A stretch of DNA of 64,000 nt from Sphingomonas sp. NFR04 (lineage in GTDB: Bacteria > Pseudomonadota > Alphaproteobacteria > Sphingomonadales > Sphingomonadaceae). This document shows, piece by piece, positions 53,941-63,884 of this stretch. Location: positions 1 through 64,000 of the forward strand of contig NZ_FORV01000003.1 in NCBI RefSeq assembly GCF_900114095.1, written 5' to 3'. Under the pieces are notes generated by a model, which worked only from the letters and a program-made list of their open reading frames with translations, ran no database searches and was not told where the DNA came from. A program made the translations under genes and the position numbers. Position 1 is the stretch's first letter. Every line of letters begins with the position of its first letter.

Positions 53941-55194
53941 ATGCCCCCGCACCCCACCCGCCCCGCAACCCCACGCGGCCTCGTCCTCGCGATGCTGCTG
54001 CTGGTCTATATTTTCAACTTCCTCGACCGGCAGATCCTCTCGATCCTCGCCCAGCCGGTAAAGGCGGACCTGGGGCTCGACGATGGACAGCTCGGCATGC
54101 TGGGCGGCTTCGCCTTCGCGCTGCTCTATTCCACCCTCGCCATCCCGCTGGCGATGCTCGCCGACCGCACCAGCCGCAGCTGGGTGATCGCGGTCTCGCT
54201 CGGCATCTGGAGCGCCTTCACCGCGCTGTGCGGCACGGCGCAGCATTTCACGAGCATGTTTCTGTACCGGCTCGGCGTCGGCGTAGGCGAGGCGGGCGGG
54301 GTGGCGCCCAGCTATGCGCTGATCGCCGACGCCTATCCGGCCGAGCGCCGGTCGCGCGCGCTGTCGATCTATTCGCTGGGCATCCCGCTTGGCTCGGCGG
54401 GCGGGGCGCTGCTCGGCGGCTATATCGCGCAGACGGTGGAGTGGCGCACCGCCTTCCTCGTCGTCGGGCTGCTCGGACTGGCGATCGCGGTGCCGTTCAA
54501 GCTGCTCGTCCGCGATCCGCCGCGCGTGGCCCCCGCGAAGGACGCCATTCCCTTGTCGCACGTGTTCGGCATCCTCGCCGCCAAGCCGAGCTTCTGGCTG
54601 CTCGCCTTCGGCGCGGCGGCGGGATCGATGTGCGGATACGGCGTCGCCTTCTGGCTGCCGAGCCTGATCCTGCGCAGCTTCCGGCTCGACCTGGCCCAGG
54701 TCGGCCAGTTCTTCGGCGCGCTCGCGCTCACCGGGGGCGTGGCGGGCATCCTGCTCGGCGGCTGGCTGGGCGACCGGCTGGGCCGGCGCGATCGCAAATG
54801 GTACGCACTGGCGCCCGCCATCTGCTACGTCCTCGGCCTGCCGCTGTTCGTGGCCGGCGTGTTGGCGCAGAGCTGGCAGGCGGCCTTCCTGCTGTTCCTG
54901 GTGCCGCAAGCCTTGGTCTATGTCTGGCTGGGGCCGGTACTCACCGCCGTCCAGCATCTCGTGCCGCCGCAGATGCGCGCCACCGCCTCGGCCTCGTTCC
55001 TGCTGATCAACAACCTGATCGGGCTGGGTCTCGGCAGCTGGGTGATCGGCCTGCTCTCCAAGCAGCTGACGCCTGCGTACGGCGCCGCCGACGGCCTGCG
55101 CTACGCGATCGCGGCGGGCCTCGGCCTCTACCTCGTCGCCGGCATCCTGATGGCGCTGGCGAGCCGCCGGCTGGCGGCGGACTGGGTCGAATAG
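53941..55194 (+). CDS. MFS transporter (spinster-like)
   Basis: A 417-residue permease with about twelve helices. The loop 2-3 signature is LADRTSRSWVIAVSLGIWS, and RLGVGVGEAGGVAPSYALIADAYPAERRSRALS marks helices 4-5, typical of the spinster-like (sphingolipid or organic anion) MFS clade. A second cytoplasmic loop reads LGDRLGRRDRKWYALAP. It follows TBDR 3 on the same strand with a palindromic repeat between. An inner-membrane partner for the receptor's substrate is a reasonable inference. Confidence 0.92.
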   Translation: MPPHPTRPATPRGLVLAMLLLVYIFNFLDRQILSILAQPVKADLGLDDGQLGMLGGFAFALLYSTLAIPLAMLADRTSRSWVIAVSLGIWSAFTALCGTAQHFTSMFLYRLGVGVGEAGGVAPSYALIADAYPAERRSRALSIYSLGIPLGSAGGALLGGYIAQTVEWRTAFLVVGLLGLAIAVPFKLLVRDPPRVAPAKDAIPLSHVFGILAAKPSFWLLAFGAAAGSMCGYGVAFWLPSLILRSFRLDLAQVGQFFGALALTGGVAGILLGGWLGDRLGRRDRKWYALAPAICYVLGLPLFVAGVLAQSWQAAFLLFLVPQALVYVWLGPVLTAVQHLVPPQMRATASASFLLINNLIGLGLGSWVIGLLSKQLTPAYGAADGLRYAIAAGLGLYLVAGILMALASRRLAADWVE

Positions 55195-55238
55195 CGGCCC
55201 GATTCCCGCTTCCCCATAGTTACTTCTATAATAACCAC

Positions 55239-55478
55239 ATGAGCTATACCCCGACCGACCTCGTCAAAGCCGAGAAGAATGTGGTGCTCGCCGAGCGTCA
55301 CATTGCCGCCCAGCAGGAAGTCCTCGCCATGATGCGTGCCGCCGGCACCGACACCAGCGGCGCCGAGGAGCTGCTCGCCAAGTTCGAAGCCGATCTCGGC
55401 CGTGCCGAGCGCATCCGCGACTGGATCGCCAGCGGCCTGGGCGAGCGCGGCCGCGAGCAGCAGCGCGTCGCGGCCTGA
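55239..55478 (+). CDS. Small coiled-coil hypothetical protein
   Basis: A 79-residue soluble protein starting MSYTPTDLVKAEKNVVLAERH. It is almost wholly helical and amphipathic, with Glu/Arg/Ala-rich heptads (VLAERHIAAQQEVLAMMRAAG, LLAKFEADLGRAERIRDWIASGLGERG). No known domain was recognised. No Shine-Dalgarno is obvious. Its stop abuts the prfC stop from the other strand (55478/55479). Confidence 0.65.
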   Translation: MSYTPTDLVKAEKNVVLAERHIAAQQEVLAMMRAAGTDTSGAEELLAKFEADLGRAERIRDWIASGLGERGREQQRVAA

Positions 55479-57047
55479 TTACCGCTCGCGCGTCGCCGCG
55501 AACTTCACCTTGTTGTAGCGCTCGGCGATATAGCCGACTTCCCAGGCCGACTTGGCGAGGAAGACGGGATTGCCGTCGCGATCCTTGGCGAGCGCGCCGC
55601 GGTTGAGGTCCAGGAACTCCTTGAGCGCGGCGGCATCGTCCGACGCGACCCAGCGCGCGGTGTCATAGGGCGAAGGCTCGAGCACCGCGCCCACCTTGTA
55701 CTCCGCATCCAGCCGGCTGAGCAGCACGTCGAGCTGCAGCTGGCCGACCACGCCGATGATCCAGTTCGATCCGATCTCCGGATAGAAGACCTGGATCACG
55801 CCCTCTTCGGACAGATCGTCGAGCGCCTTGCGCAGCTGCTTGGTCTTGGTCGGGTCCTTGAGTGCCACGCGGCGCAGGATTTCCGGCGCGAAGTTGGGCA
55901 GCCCGGTGAAGCGCACCCCCGCCCGCTCGGACAGCGTATCGCCCACCCGCAGCGTGCCGTGGTTGGGGATGCCGATGATGTCGCCCGGAAAGGCCTCGTC
56001 GGCCAGCTCGCGCTCGCGGGCGAAGAACAGGATCGGCGAGTGGATCGCGATGGGCTTGCCATGGCCGGTGGGCGTCAGCTTCATGCCGCGCTTGAAGGTA
56101 CCCGAGACCAGCCGCATGAACGCGATGCGGTCGCGGTGGTTGGGGTCCATGTTCGCCTGGACCTTGAACACGAAGCCGGTCACCTCGTCGCGGCTCGGCT
56201 CGACCGGTGCGGGCTCGGCGGGCAGCGCATGCGGCGGCGGGGCGAATTCGGCGATCGCGGCGATCAGCGAATCCACGCCGAACTCCTTCAGCGCCGAGCC
56301 GAAGTACACGGGCGTCATGTCGCCGTTCCGGTACGCTTCGCCGTCGAACGTCTCGTAGCCAGCCTCGGCCAGCTCCACGTCTTCGCGCAGCTTGGCGAGA
56401 TTGGCGGGCGAGACGATCGCATCGAGCTGCGGATCGTTGACGCCGCTGGTCTGGATCACCTTGCCATGGAATTCGCGGCTGTCGCCCTCGGGGAGCAGCA
56501 GGCGCTTGGTGGCGAGGTCGTAAATCCCCTCGAACGTGCCGCCCATGCCCACCGGCCAGGTCATCGGCACCACGTCGAGCTGGAGCAGCTCGGCCACTTC
56601 GTCCAGCGTCGCGAACACCTCGCGGCCCTCGCGATCGACCTTGTTGACGAAGGTGATGATCGGCACGTTGCGCAGCCGGCAGACCTCGAACAGCTTGCGC
56701 GTCTGGCTTTCGATGCCCTTGGCGACGTCGATCACCATCACCGCCGAGTCCACGGCGGTCAGCGTGCGGTAGGTGTCTTCCGAGAAGTCCTCGTGGCCCG
56801 GCGTGTCGAGCAGGTTGAAGGTGATGCCTTCGCGCTCGAAGGTCATCACCGAGCTGGTGACCGAGATGCCGCGCTGCTGCTCGATCTTCATCCAGTCCGA
56901 GCGCGCACGCCGGGCCTGGCCGCGCGCCTTCACTTCACCGGCAAGGTGGATTGCGCCGCCGAACAGCAGCAGCTTTTCGGTGAGCGTGGTCTTGCCCGCG
57001 TCCGGGTGCGAGATGATAGCGAACGTACGACGATCGGAGGGGGACAT
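55479..57047 (-). CDS. prfC: Peptide chain release factor 3
   Basis: A 522-residue translational GTPase that recycles RF1/RF2 from the ribosome. GTPase motifs: G1 SHPDAGKTTLTEK, G2 region QQRGISVTSS, G3 DTPGHEDFSEDTYR, G4 FVNKVDRE. Domains II and III are complete (GFVFKVQANMDPNHRDRIAFMRLVSG; EIGSNWIIGVVGQLQLDVLLSRL). Length is normal. Start MSPSDRRTFAIISHPDAG at 57047. Confidence 0.97.
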   Translation of the reverse strand: MSPSDRRTFAIISHPDAGKTTLTEKLLLFGGAIHLAGEVKARGQARRARSDWMKIEQQRGISVTSSVMTFEREGITFNLLDTPGHEDFSEDTYRTLTAVDSAVMVIDVAKGIESQTRKLFEVCRLRNVPIITFVNKVDREGREVFATLDEVAELLQLDVVPMTWPVGMGGTFEGIYDLATKRLLLPEGDSREFHGKVIQTSGVNDPQLDAIVSPANLAKLREDVELAEAGYETFDGEAYRNGDMTPVYFGSALKEFGVDSLIAAIAEFAPPPHALPAEPAPVEPSRDEVTGFVFKVQANMDPNHRDRIAFMRLVSGTFKRGMKLTPTGHGKPIAIHSPILFFARERELADEAFPGDIIGIPNHGTLRVGDTLSERAGVRFTGLPNFAPEILRRVALKDPTKTKQLRKALDDLSEEGVIQVFYPEIGSNWIIGVVGQLQLDVLLSRLDAEYKVGAVLEPSPYDTARWVASDDAAALKEFLDLNRGALAKDRDGNPVFLAKSAWEVGYIAERYNKVKFAATRER

Positions 57048-57084
57048 GCGGGTGCTTCGAACGGGAGGGGAGAATCGCGACGCC

Positions 57085-57393
57085 TTAGTCGGTGGCGGGG
57101 TTTTTATCCAGCAGGGAGTAGACGTCGCGCGCGCCGTGCAGGACGCGGAGGATCGTCAGCCGCTCGCCGGTTACACGGTAGTACAGACCATAGCCGCGAT
57201 AGCTGCGGCGTCGAATGTCCTTCGTGCGGATGCCTTCCACCAATGGGTACCCAAGCGGGGCATCGAGCAAGGCTTCGCCCGCCGCAGTGAGTCCTTCGAT
57301 GAAGCGCAGCGCCGTGGGAAGATCGTCGGCGGCAATGTGCAGGAGGATTTCGGTCAGATCATCCCGTGCGGTCTGCGACCATCGGAGAATCAT
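57085..57393 (-). CDS. RelE/ParE-family toxin
   Basis: A 102-residue protein with the ParE fold: ILRWSQTARDDLTEILLHIA, LRFIEGLTAAGEALLDAPLGYPLVEG, RRRSYRGYGLYYRVTGERLTILRVLHGARDVYSLL. The last strand-helix region with the conserved Arg and the V(L)HGARD is typical of ParE-type toxins, which act on gyrase; RelE-type RNA cleavage is an alternative. Its start overlaps the antitoxin stop by four bases (ATGA). It is 37 bp upstream of prfC on the same strand, so read-through is conceivable. Confidence 0.9.
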   Translation of the reverse strand: MILRWSQTARDDLTEILLHIAADDLPTALRFIEGLTAAGEALLDAPLGYPLVEGIRTKDIRRRSYRGYGLYYRVTGERLTILRVLHGARDVYSLLDKNPATD

Positions 57394-57644
57394 GCCGCAG
57401 AGCGCTTGCCCAGCTGGCGATGCAAATGGTCGACCAGTTCGTCGGTGCCGAGGAGCCGGCCGGCCTCTTCATCGGCCGCCCCAGCTTCGATTGCAGCGTC
57501 GAGCGCGTCCAACTGCCGACTGTACTCGACGACGAGGCGGGCGCCCTCCTCCAGCAGCGCATGGCGCGATGCGAAGCGACCGCTGGCGACGAGATCGGCC
57601 ACTCTTTTTTCGAGTTCTGGGCCGAGATCGACGTCCTTTGCCAT
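57390..57644 (-). CDS. ParD/CopG-like antitoxin
   Basis: An 84-residue protein whose N-terminal half (KDVDLGPELEKRVADLVASGRFASRHALLEEGARLV) is a ribbon-helix-helix with the ParD-type SGRFASRHALLEEG signature. The C-terminal half is an acidic helix that would clamp the toxin. It is upstream of and overlaps the toxin gene, the usual antitoxin-first order, and should autorepress from its own promoter at about 57645-57668. Confidence 0.9.
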   Translation of the reverse strand: MAKDVDLGPELEKRVADLVASGRFASRHALLEEGARLVVEYSRQLDALDAAIEAGAADEEAGRLLGTDELVDHLHRQLGKRSAA

Positions 57645-57668
57645 GCGCAGAAGATACGCCCTCCAGCT

Positions 57669-58550
57669 TCACCTCGCAACGCCGACTCGATCCAGAAGCG
57701 TGACATCCATCGCGAAGCGCCGCGTCTCGCCCGGTGCCAGCCGCTGGATGCCGGGCTTGTCCCAGATCTCGCCGTCGAAGCCGGCCGGGTCGGCGATCCC
57801 CCACCAGGGCTCGACGCAGACGAAGCGCGCGCCGGGTTTGGTCCAGATGCCGAGCAGGCCGGTATCGGGGAAGCGGATGCGCAGCTGCGGGCCGTCTTCC
57901 GCGCCGTACAGCAGCCCGCGACTGGATAGCTGGTCCCAGATCAGCGCATCGGCGGTGAACAGGTCGTCGGAGAGTGGCAGCTTCTGCCCCTCTACCGGGC
58001 TTGGCCGCCGATCGGGCGCGATCCCGCCCTCGCCGATGTAGCGCAACGCGGAAAACTCGGGCGCGTCGAACAGGATGCGGTGGTCCGCACGCGCACGCCC
58101 ATAGGGCAGCGGCCAGGCAAAGGCAGGGTGGAAGCCGAAGCTGGCGGGCATGTCGCGCGTATCGCGGTTGGTCACCGCGATCTCGATCCACAGCGTGGTG
58201 TCATCCAGCCGATAGGTGGCATCGAGCGTGAAGGCGAAGGGATAGACGGCGCGGGTCTCGGCATCGTCCTGCAGCCGGAAGGTCGCCCGATCCGCGCCGT
58301 GTTCGACCAGGACGAAGTCACGACGCCGGGCGAAGCCGTGCTGCGGCAGGCTATAGTCCTGGCCATCCAGCCGATAGCGATCGCCCACCAGCCGCCCGAC
58401 GATCGGAAACAGCAGCGGCGCGTGGCCCGACCAGAAGGCGGGATCGCCATCGGTCATCAGCTCGCGCCCGGCAGGGTCGCGCAGCGACGAGAGCTCGGCC
58501 CCGTGCGGGTTGATCGCGGCGGTCAGCCGCGCGCTGGCAATCTCGATCAT
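57669..58550 (-). CDS. Aldose 1-epimerase-like protein
   Basis: A 293-residue GalM-superfamily protein of the LacX / YeaD-like subset. Features: ITAAINPHGAELSSLRDPAGRELM-type N-terminus, GHAPLLFPIVGRL, LPQHGFARRRDF with the catalytic His, ASFGFHPAFAWPL with the second His, and FVCVEPWWGIADP with the Glu. These are the expected active-site residues of a mutarotase. It lies 24 bp upstream of the antitoxin gene, without evident linkage. Substrate unknown. Confidence 0.9.
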   Translation of the reverse strand: MIEIASARLTAAINPHGAELSSLRDPAGRELMTDGDPAFWSGHAPLLFPIVGRLVGDRYRLDGQDYSLPQHGFARRRDFVLVEHGADRATFRLQDDAETRAVYPFAFTLDATYRLDDTTLWIEIAVTNRDTRDMPASFGFHPAFAWPLPYGRARADHRILFDAPEFSALRYIGEGGIAPDRRPSPVEGQKLPLSDDLFTADALIWDQLSSRGLLYGAEDGPQLRIRFPDTGLLGIWTKPGARFVCVEPWWGIADPAGFDGEIWDKPGIQRLAPGETRRFAMDVTLLDRVGVAR

Positions 58551-58607
58551 ACCGTCTCCCCTGGCAGCCTGTCCGCCCTACAGGCGCGCCGCCGCCAGGG
58601 GAAGCCG

Positions 58608-60968
58608 TCAGAAGCCCCAGCTCAGCCGCACCGCGCCGCCCAGGTCGCTTGGCATCGCGGCGATGTTGCCCGGCTGGCGGCGGAGGAACAGGTTGCTGCT
58701 CACATCGCCGTCCGCGAAGCGCCAGTGATAGCGGAGCTCGTAATCGATCTCGCGGCCGACGGGCGCGAGGTTGATCCGCTCGCTGCTCCAGCTGGTGACG
58801 CTCAGCGTCCCATAGTCCCAGCCCTGCGGCAGGGTGAGGCCGATGCCGCCGCGCGCAACCCGCAGCGGCTGGGCGACCCGCAGGCCGATCGAGTCGCTGC
58901 CGAACAGCCCGTCCTTGCCGATGTCTGCCGCCCAGGCATTGGTGCGGATCAGGCCCGCGCCCTGGATGCCTTCGCGCAACCGCACATTGGTCCAGCCCTG
59001 GCGGAGCGACCCGCCGAGGCTGAGGCCCAGGCCCAGATCCCAGCGCACGCCCAGATCGGCGAACAGGCTGGTCGCCCGCGCCGCGCCGAGGCCCGCGCTG
59101 AACCGCGCGCCGAGCACGGTATTGTCCTCGGAAAGGCGGGTGACGCCGACACTGGCGTTGAGCCCGCCGAAGCGACGGTCCACTGCTACGGTGCTGCGAT
59201 CATAGCCGAAGCGCAGCCAGCGCGCCTGCAAGGCCGCCGCGTCGCCCGCGCGCTGGCTCAGCACGTCGCCCACTTCGCTGGCGACGGTCAGCCCCCAGCG
59301 GCCGATCGCCTGGCGCACCGCCGCCGATCCGCCGACATCGGTATCGAAGCCGGCATTGCTCAGCGGATCGCGCGCGATCAGGAAGGCGGGATCGTCGCGA
59401 CCCGCGAGCTGCGCGGTCAGCACGTTGCCGGTCTGCGAGGCGCCGAAGGCAAACTGCGCCTTGGCGCCCAGGCGGCCGCTCACCGTCGTCGCCAGCATCC
59501 GCGCCACGCCCGCGTCGCGGCTGGTGATGCCGAGCCGTTCGATCCGCACCGAATCGACGGTGGGGACCAGCGACACGGCAACGCGCATCTGGTCGCCGCC
59601 TACCGAGAAGCTGCGGTCCCGCGTAGCCATCAGCGCCGGCAGGTTGCGCGACAGGCTCTGGCGCTGGAAGCTGTTGGTGATCGTCGTCGCGTAGGCGCGG
59701 CCGAACGAGTCGAGCGCCGCCATGCCCAGCGCACCCTGGCTGGCATCGCCCATCGGGCCGCTCAGCGTGCCGTTGATCGTCGGCGAAATCACTGCGCTCG
59801 TTCCTGCCACCGACATGGTGCCGACCGGCTGGAACGCGCGGGTGAGATCGAGCACGCCGCGGCCATAGATCGCATCGACGCCCGCATCGCCCGCGTCGCG
59901 AGCGGTGGCATAGAGCAGGTCGACGATCTGCTTGCCGGTCAGGTTCGGAAAGGCCTGGGCGAGCAGCGCGATTGCGCCGGTGATCTGCGGCGCCGAGAAG
60001 GACGTGCCCGACCAGATATAGGCGGTGTTGTTAGCATCGGGCGCGCGCACGCCCTCGCCGACGGCGGCGAGATACACGCTGGCTGCGGAGCCGGCGCGGT
60101 TGGAGAAGCTGGAGATTGCATCGCTGGCATTCACCGAACCGGCGATGATCACCAGCCCGCGTGAAATCGCCGCATTGGTCGCCGCGCTGGTGAAGGCGTC
60201 CGGATTCGCCGCGCCGTCATTGCCGGCAGCGATCACCACGATCACCCCCGCCGCGGTTGCGCGGTCGATCGCGGAGGCGAGTGCCGACGACGCAGAATCG
60301 CCGCCGAGCGAGATGTTGACGACGCGCGCCCCTGCCTGCCGGCCGCGGTCGAGTCCCTGGGCGATGGCGGTGTCGGAGAATTTGCAGGTGCCGGTGTCCG
60401 TGCCGTTGCAGGTGCCGGGTTGGTCGGCGCGCTCGACGACGAGCTGCGAATTGAACGCCACGCCCTGCGTGCCGGAATCGTTGCGCCGCCCGGCGATGGT
60501 GAAGGCCACCGCGGTGCCGTGGCCGCCGACATCGTCGACCGTCCCGTTGCCGCCCGGATCGCTGGAGCTGGCGAGAATACGGCAGGTGCCGGTGCCGAGC
60601 CCGCCCGAACAGTCGCCGAACTCGGCGCTCTGCACGTCGATGCCCGAATCGATCACGCCCACCTTGATGCCGCTGCCGGTCGCGCCATTCTTGTAGGCGA
60701 TCAGCGCGTTCATCGAGACGGCGCCCACCGTCGTGCGATACTCGGTCGTGTCGTAATTGGTGGTCGGCACCGGCGTGGGCGTCGGAGTCGGCGTGGGGAC
60801 GGGCGTCGGAGTCGGCGTGGGCGCCGGTGCCGGTATCTGCGCGGGCGCCGGTGCGGGCGCAGGCGTGCTCGCGATACCGCCGCCGCCACCGCCGCTGCAC
60901 GCGCCCAGCGCCACGAGGCCGCCGAGCGCCGCCGTGTGCATCCATCCTACGCGCAATGCCACTCGCAT
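58608..60968 (-). CDS. S8 subtilisin-like protease autotransporter with lipobox
   Basis: A 786-residue surface protease. The N-terminus HTAALGGLVALGACSGGGGGG is a signal peptide with a lipobox (LGAC) and a Gly linker, followed by a Pro/Thr/Ala low-complexity stalk (about 33-70). The S8 catalytic triad is Asp in KVGVIDSGIDV, His in DVGGHGTAVAFTIAG and Ser in IWSGTSFSAPQITGA, with the oxyanion Asn in VVIAAGNDGAANP. The last 350 residues alternate polar and hydrophobic and end LGGAVRLSWGF, a barrel with terminal Phe. Lipidated subtilisin autotransporters are known, for example NalP and SphB1, and they process other surface proteins. Confidence 0.88.
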   Translation of the reverse strand: MRVALRVGWMHTAALGGLVALGACSGGGGGGIASTPAPAPAPAQIPAPAPTPTPTPVPTPTPTPTPVPTTNYDTTEYRTTVGAVSMNALIAYKNGATGSGIKVGVIDSGIDVQSAEFGDCSGGLGTGTCRILASSSDPGGNGTVDDVGGHGTAVAFTIAGRRNDSGTQGVAFNSQLVVERADQPGTCNGTDTGTCKFSDTAIAQGLDRGRQAGARVVNISLGGDSASSALASAIDRATAAGVIVVIAAGNDGAANPDAFTSAATNAAISRGLVIIAGSVNASDAISSFSNRAGSAASVYLAAVGEGVRAPDANNTAYIWSGTSFSAPQITGAIALLAQAFPNLTGKQIVDLLYATARDAGDAGVDAIYGRGVLDLTRAFQPVGTMSVAGTSAVISPTINGTLSGPMGDASQGALGMAALDSFGRAYATTITNSFQRQSLSRNLPALMATRDRSFSVGGDQMRVAVSLVPTVDSVRIERLGITSRDAGVARMLATTVSGRLGAKAQFAFGASQTGNVLTAQLAGRDDPAFLIARDPLSNAGFDTDVGGSAAVRQAIGRWGLTVASEVGDVLSQRAGDAAALQARWLRFGYDRSTVAVDRRFGGLNASVGVTRLSEDNTVLGARFSAGLGAARATSLFADLGVRWDLGLGLSLGGSLRQGWTNVRLREGIQGAGLIRTNAWAADIGKDGLFGSDSIGLRVAQPLRVARGGIGLTLPQGWDYGTLSVTSWSSERINLAPVGREIDYELRYHWRFADGDVSSNLFLRRQPGNIAAMPSDLGGAVRLSWGF

Positions 60969-61111
60969 ACCGAAACCCTCGTGTCAGGAGGGTCTCCACG
61001 TACGCCCAGAGTGGTTTTTTTTGGGTTTACCCGCGCGCCGGGGATGTCCGGAAACCGCGCGGCGTGCTCGGCGCTTGCGGCGGCGGGGGGCACCTCCTAC
61101 ACGCGCCGGCG

Positions 61112-61774
61112 ATGCTCGCCTCGCTCTCGCACGTCCGCAACTGGATCTTCGATCTGGATAACACGCTCTATCCCGCGAGCGCCAACCTGTTCGCGATGAT
61201 CGACGCGCGGATCGGGGAGTATGTCCAGCGCCTGCTCCATTGCTCGCCCGAAGAGGCGCACAAGGTGCAGAAGGCCTATTTCCACGCGCACGGCGCCACG
61301 CTGTACGGGCTGATCCAGGAGCACGGCACCGACCCCCACGACTATCTCGATTATGTCCACGACGTGGACATGAGCGTGCTGGAGCAAAATGAGGCGCTTA
61401 TCGAGGCGCTGGCCCGCCTTCCCGGCCGCAAGCTGATCTTCACCAATGGCGATGCGCCCTATGCGCAGAAGGTGCTCGACAAGCTGGGCCTGGGCGAGAC
61501 GTTCGAGGCAATCCACGACATCCACGCCACGAGCTACCGCCCCAAGCCCGAGCCCTCGGCCTATCAGGGCCTGTGCGAAGCCTATGGCCTCGATCCCCAC
61601 GCCTCGCTGTTCGTCGAGGACATGGCGCGCAACCTGGGGCCGGCCAAGGCGATCGGCATGACCACTGTCTGGATCGACAATGGCTCGGAACAGGCGCCGG
61701 ACGCCGACCGCAGCTTCATCGACTACACCATCACCGATCTCGGAGCCTGGCTCCACAGCATCTTGGAGAGCTGA
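61112..61774 (+). CDS. HAD-family pyrimidine 5'-nucleotidase-like protein
   Basis: A 220-residue haloacid dehalogenase-superfamily phosphatase. Motif [12 protein letters not shown], motif II LIFTNGD, motif III Lys region RPKPEP and motif [20 protein letters not shown] are all present. [24 protein letters not shown] is typical of the pyrimidine 5'-nucleotidase (SDT1/PPM1-like) subgroup. The ATG at 61112 has no obvious Shine-Dalgarno. Its stop is one base from the dapD start, so the two are co-transcribed. Confidence 0.9.
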   Translation: MLASLSHVRNWIFDLDNTLYPASANLFAMIDARIGEYVQRLLHCSPEEAHKVQKAYFHAHGATLYGLIQEHGTDPHDYLDYVHDVDMSVLEQNEALIEALARLPGRKLIFTNGDAPYAQKVLDKLGLGETFEAIHDIHATSYRPKPEPSAYQGLCEAYGLDPHASLFVEDMARNLGPAKAIGMTTVWIDNGSEQAPDADRSFIDYTITDLGAWLHSILES

Positions 61775-61775
61775 C

Positions 61776-62594
<819 letters not shown>

Positions 62595-62616
62595 TTGTTG
62601 CAGGGGCCGTTACAAA

Positions 62617-62666
62617 GGCGGCGGGAATGCGGAATGCCGACATGCTTTCGCCCCACTCCCGCCGCC
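62617..62666 (+). terminator. Stem-loop downstream of dapD
   Basis: GGCGGCGGGA and TCCCGCCGCC form a perfect 10-bp stem with a long loop, beginning 22 bp after the dapD stop. There is no U tract. Confidence 0.45.
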
Positions 62667-62743
62667 ACGGCCAAGGTGTATAGCGACCACGTCGACGGCC
62701 CCGGATTCCCCGGATTCGCCCCTTCCTGAGTGTCCCGCGCGCC

Positions 62744-63556
62744 ATGCTGTCCACCACGTCCGCTTCGCCCGTGCGCCGGCTGCGCGTCTCGCTGCGCGGG
62801 CGTACGGTCGCGATCCTGCTGGCGCTGGCGATCGAGCTGCTGATCGCGCTGATGCTGCTGTGGATGGTGCCGCGGGTTACGCCCAAGGAAAAGCCGAAGA
62901 CGGTGGTGTTCGGCATCGAGGCTTCGGAAGGCGAACAGGCTCCCGCCCAGAAGGACGCCGCCAAGGCCCCCGAAAAGGCCCGCAGGCGCGCCGGCGAAAA
63001 GGCGGAGGCGCAGCAACCCACGCCGCCCACCGCCGCGCTGCCCCCGCCCCCGGTCACGCCGCCCGTGTCCAGCGGCCCGCCCAGCTTCATCGTGATGAGC
63101 CGCCGCGACTATGCCGCGACCGACATCGCCAAGGCACCCGCCGCGCAGTCCGGCGACCAGGGCAATACCCAGAGTGCCGACGCCGGCGGCGGCAGCGGTG
63201 CCGACGATACGCCGCGCGCCGGCACGGGGCCGCATGGCGAGACGCTGTATGCGGCTGATTGGTATCGCCGCCCGACCAATGCGCAGCTCTCCCCCTATCT
63301 GCCGCAGCGCGCGCTGGGCCGCGAAGGCTGGGGCGAAGTCGCCTGCCGCACGATCGAGCGTTATCAGGTGACCGATTGCCAAGAGCTTGGCGAATTCCCC
63401 CGCGGGTCGGGCTATGCCGGCGCGGTGCGCCAGGCCGCATTCCAGTTCCGGGTGAAGGCGCCGCGGGTGAACAGCCGGTTGCTGGTCGGCAGCTGGGTGC
63501 GGATCCGCATTACCTATTCGCAGCGCGAGGGCGGCGATGGTGGGGACGCCGACTAG
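62744..63556 (+). CDS. TonB-like proline-rich envelope protein
   Basis: A 270-residue protein with one N-terminal membrane helix (VAILLALAIELLIALMLLWMV), a charged Pro/Ala/Lys linker (KEKPKTVVFGIEASEG and further Pro repeats) and a C-terminal domain of about 110 residues (YAADWYRRPTNAQLSPYLPQ to RIRITYS). This layout is that of TonB-like periplasmic proteins, although the C-terminal domain does not clearly carry the TonB YP motif. No exbB or exbD is nearby. Function is inferred from shape only. Confidence 0.7.
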   Translation: MLSTTSASPVRRLRVSLRGRTVAILLALAIELLIALMLLWMVPRVTPKEKPKTVVFGIEASEGEQAPAQKDAAKAPEKARRRAGEKAEAQQPTPPTAALPPPPVTPPVSSGPPSFIVMSRRDYAATDIAKAPAAQSGDQGNTQSADAGGGSGADDTPRAGTGPHGETLYAADWYRRPTNAQLSPYLPQRALGREGWGEVACRTIERYQVTDCQELGEFPRGSGYAGAVRQAAFQFRVKAPRVNSRLLVGSWVRIRITYSQREGGDGGDAD

Positions 63557-63718
63557 CCGACCAGCAGGAGCGCGCTGATCCCGCGCACCCTATGTTGCCC
63601 GTTGTACGGATACATACCGCACATCGTATGGGTTTTGTTTGGCATTGATATGTGCGAGAGCGCTGCCCCACGAGCCGGGATGGCCCGACTCAGGCACAGC
63701 GCAGGTCAGGTGGCAGCA

Positions 63719-63874
63719 ATGATTTGGGTTCCGATTCTCCTGGGCACGTTCAAGCTGGTCGTGTTCGGCACGGGCATGTTCTTCGCCATCAAGTGGCACT
63801 ACGACCAGGGCAAGAAGAAGAAGGAAGAGGACGCCCGCCGCGCCGCCGAGGCCGCGCTCGAAGAAACCGAGTAA
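63719..63874 (+). CDS. 51-residue membrane protein
   Basis: ATG at 63719 opens MIWVPILLGTFKLVVFGTGM, one hydrophobic helix, then a Lys/Glu-rich tail (GKKKKEEDARRAAEAALEE). A longer frame from 63602 adds a non-conserved-looking leader. I do not recognise the family. The charged tail would face the cytoplasm by the positive-inside rule. Confidence 0.6.
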   Translation: MIWVPILLGTFKLVVFGTGMFFAIKWHYDQGKKKKEEDARRAAEAALEETE

Positions 63875-63884
63875 CGCGCGAGCG

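Noticed and set aside
60760..60900. Coding plus-strand Gly/Val repeat frame opposite the protease stalk
   Set aside because: It is the antisense of the Pro/Thr low-complexity stalk of the S8 protease.
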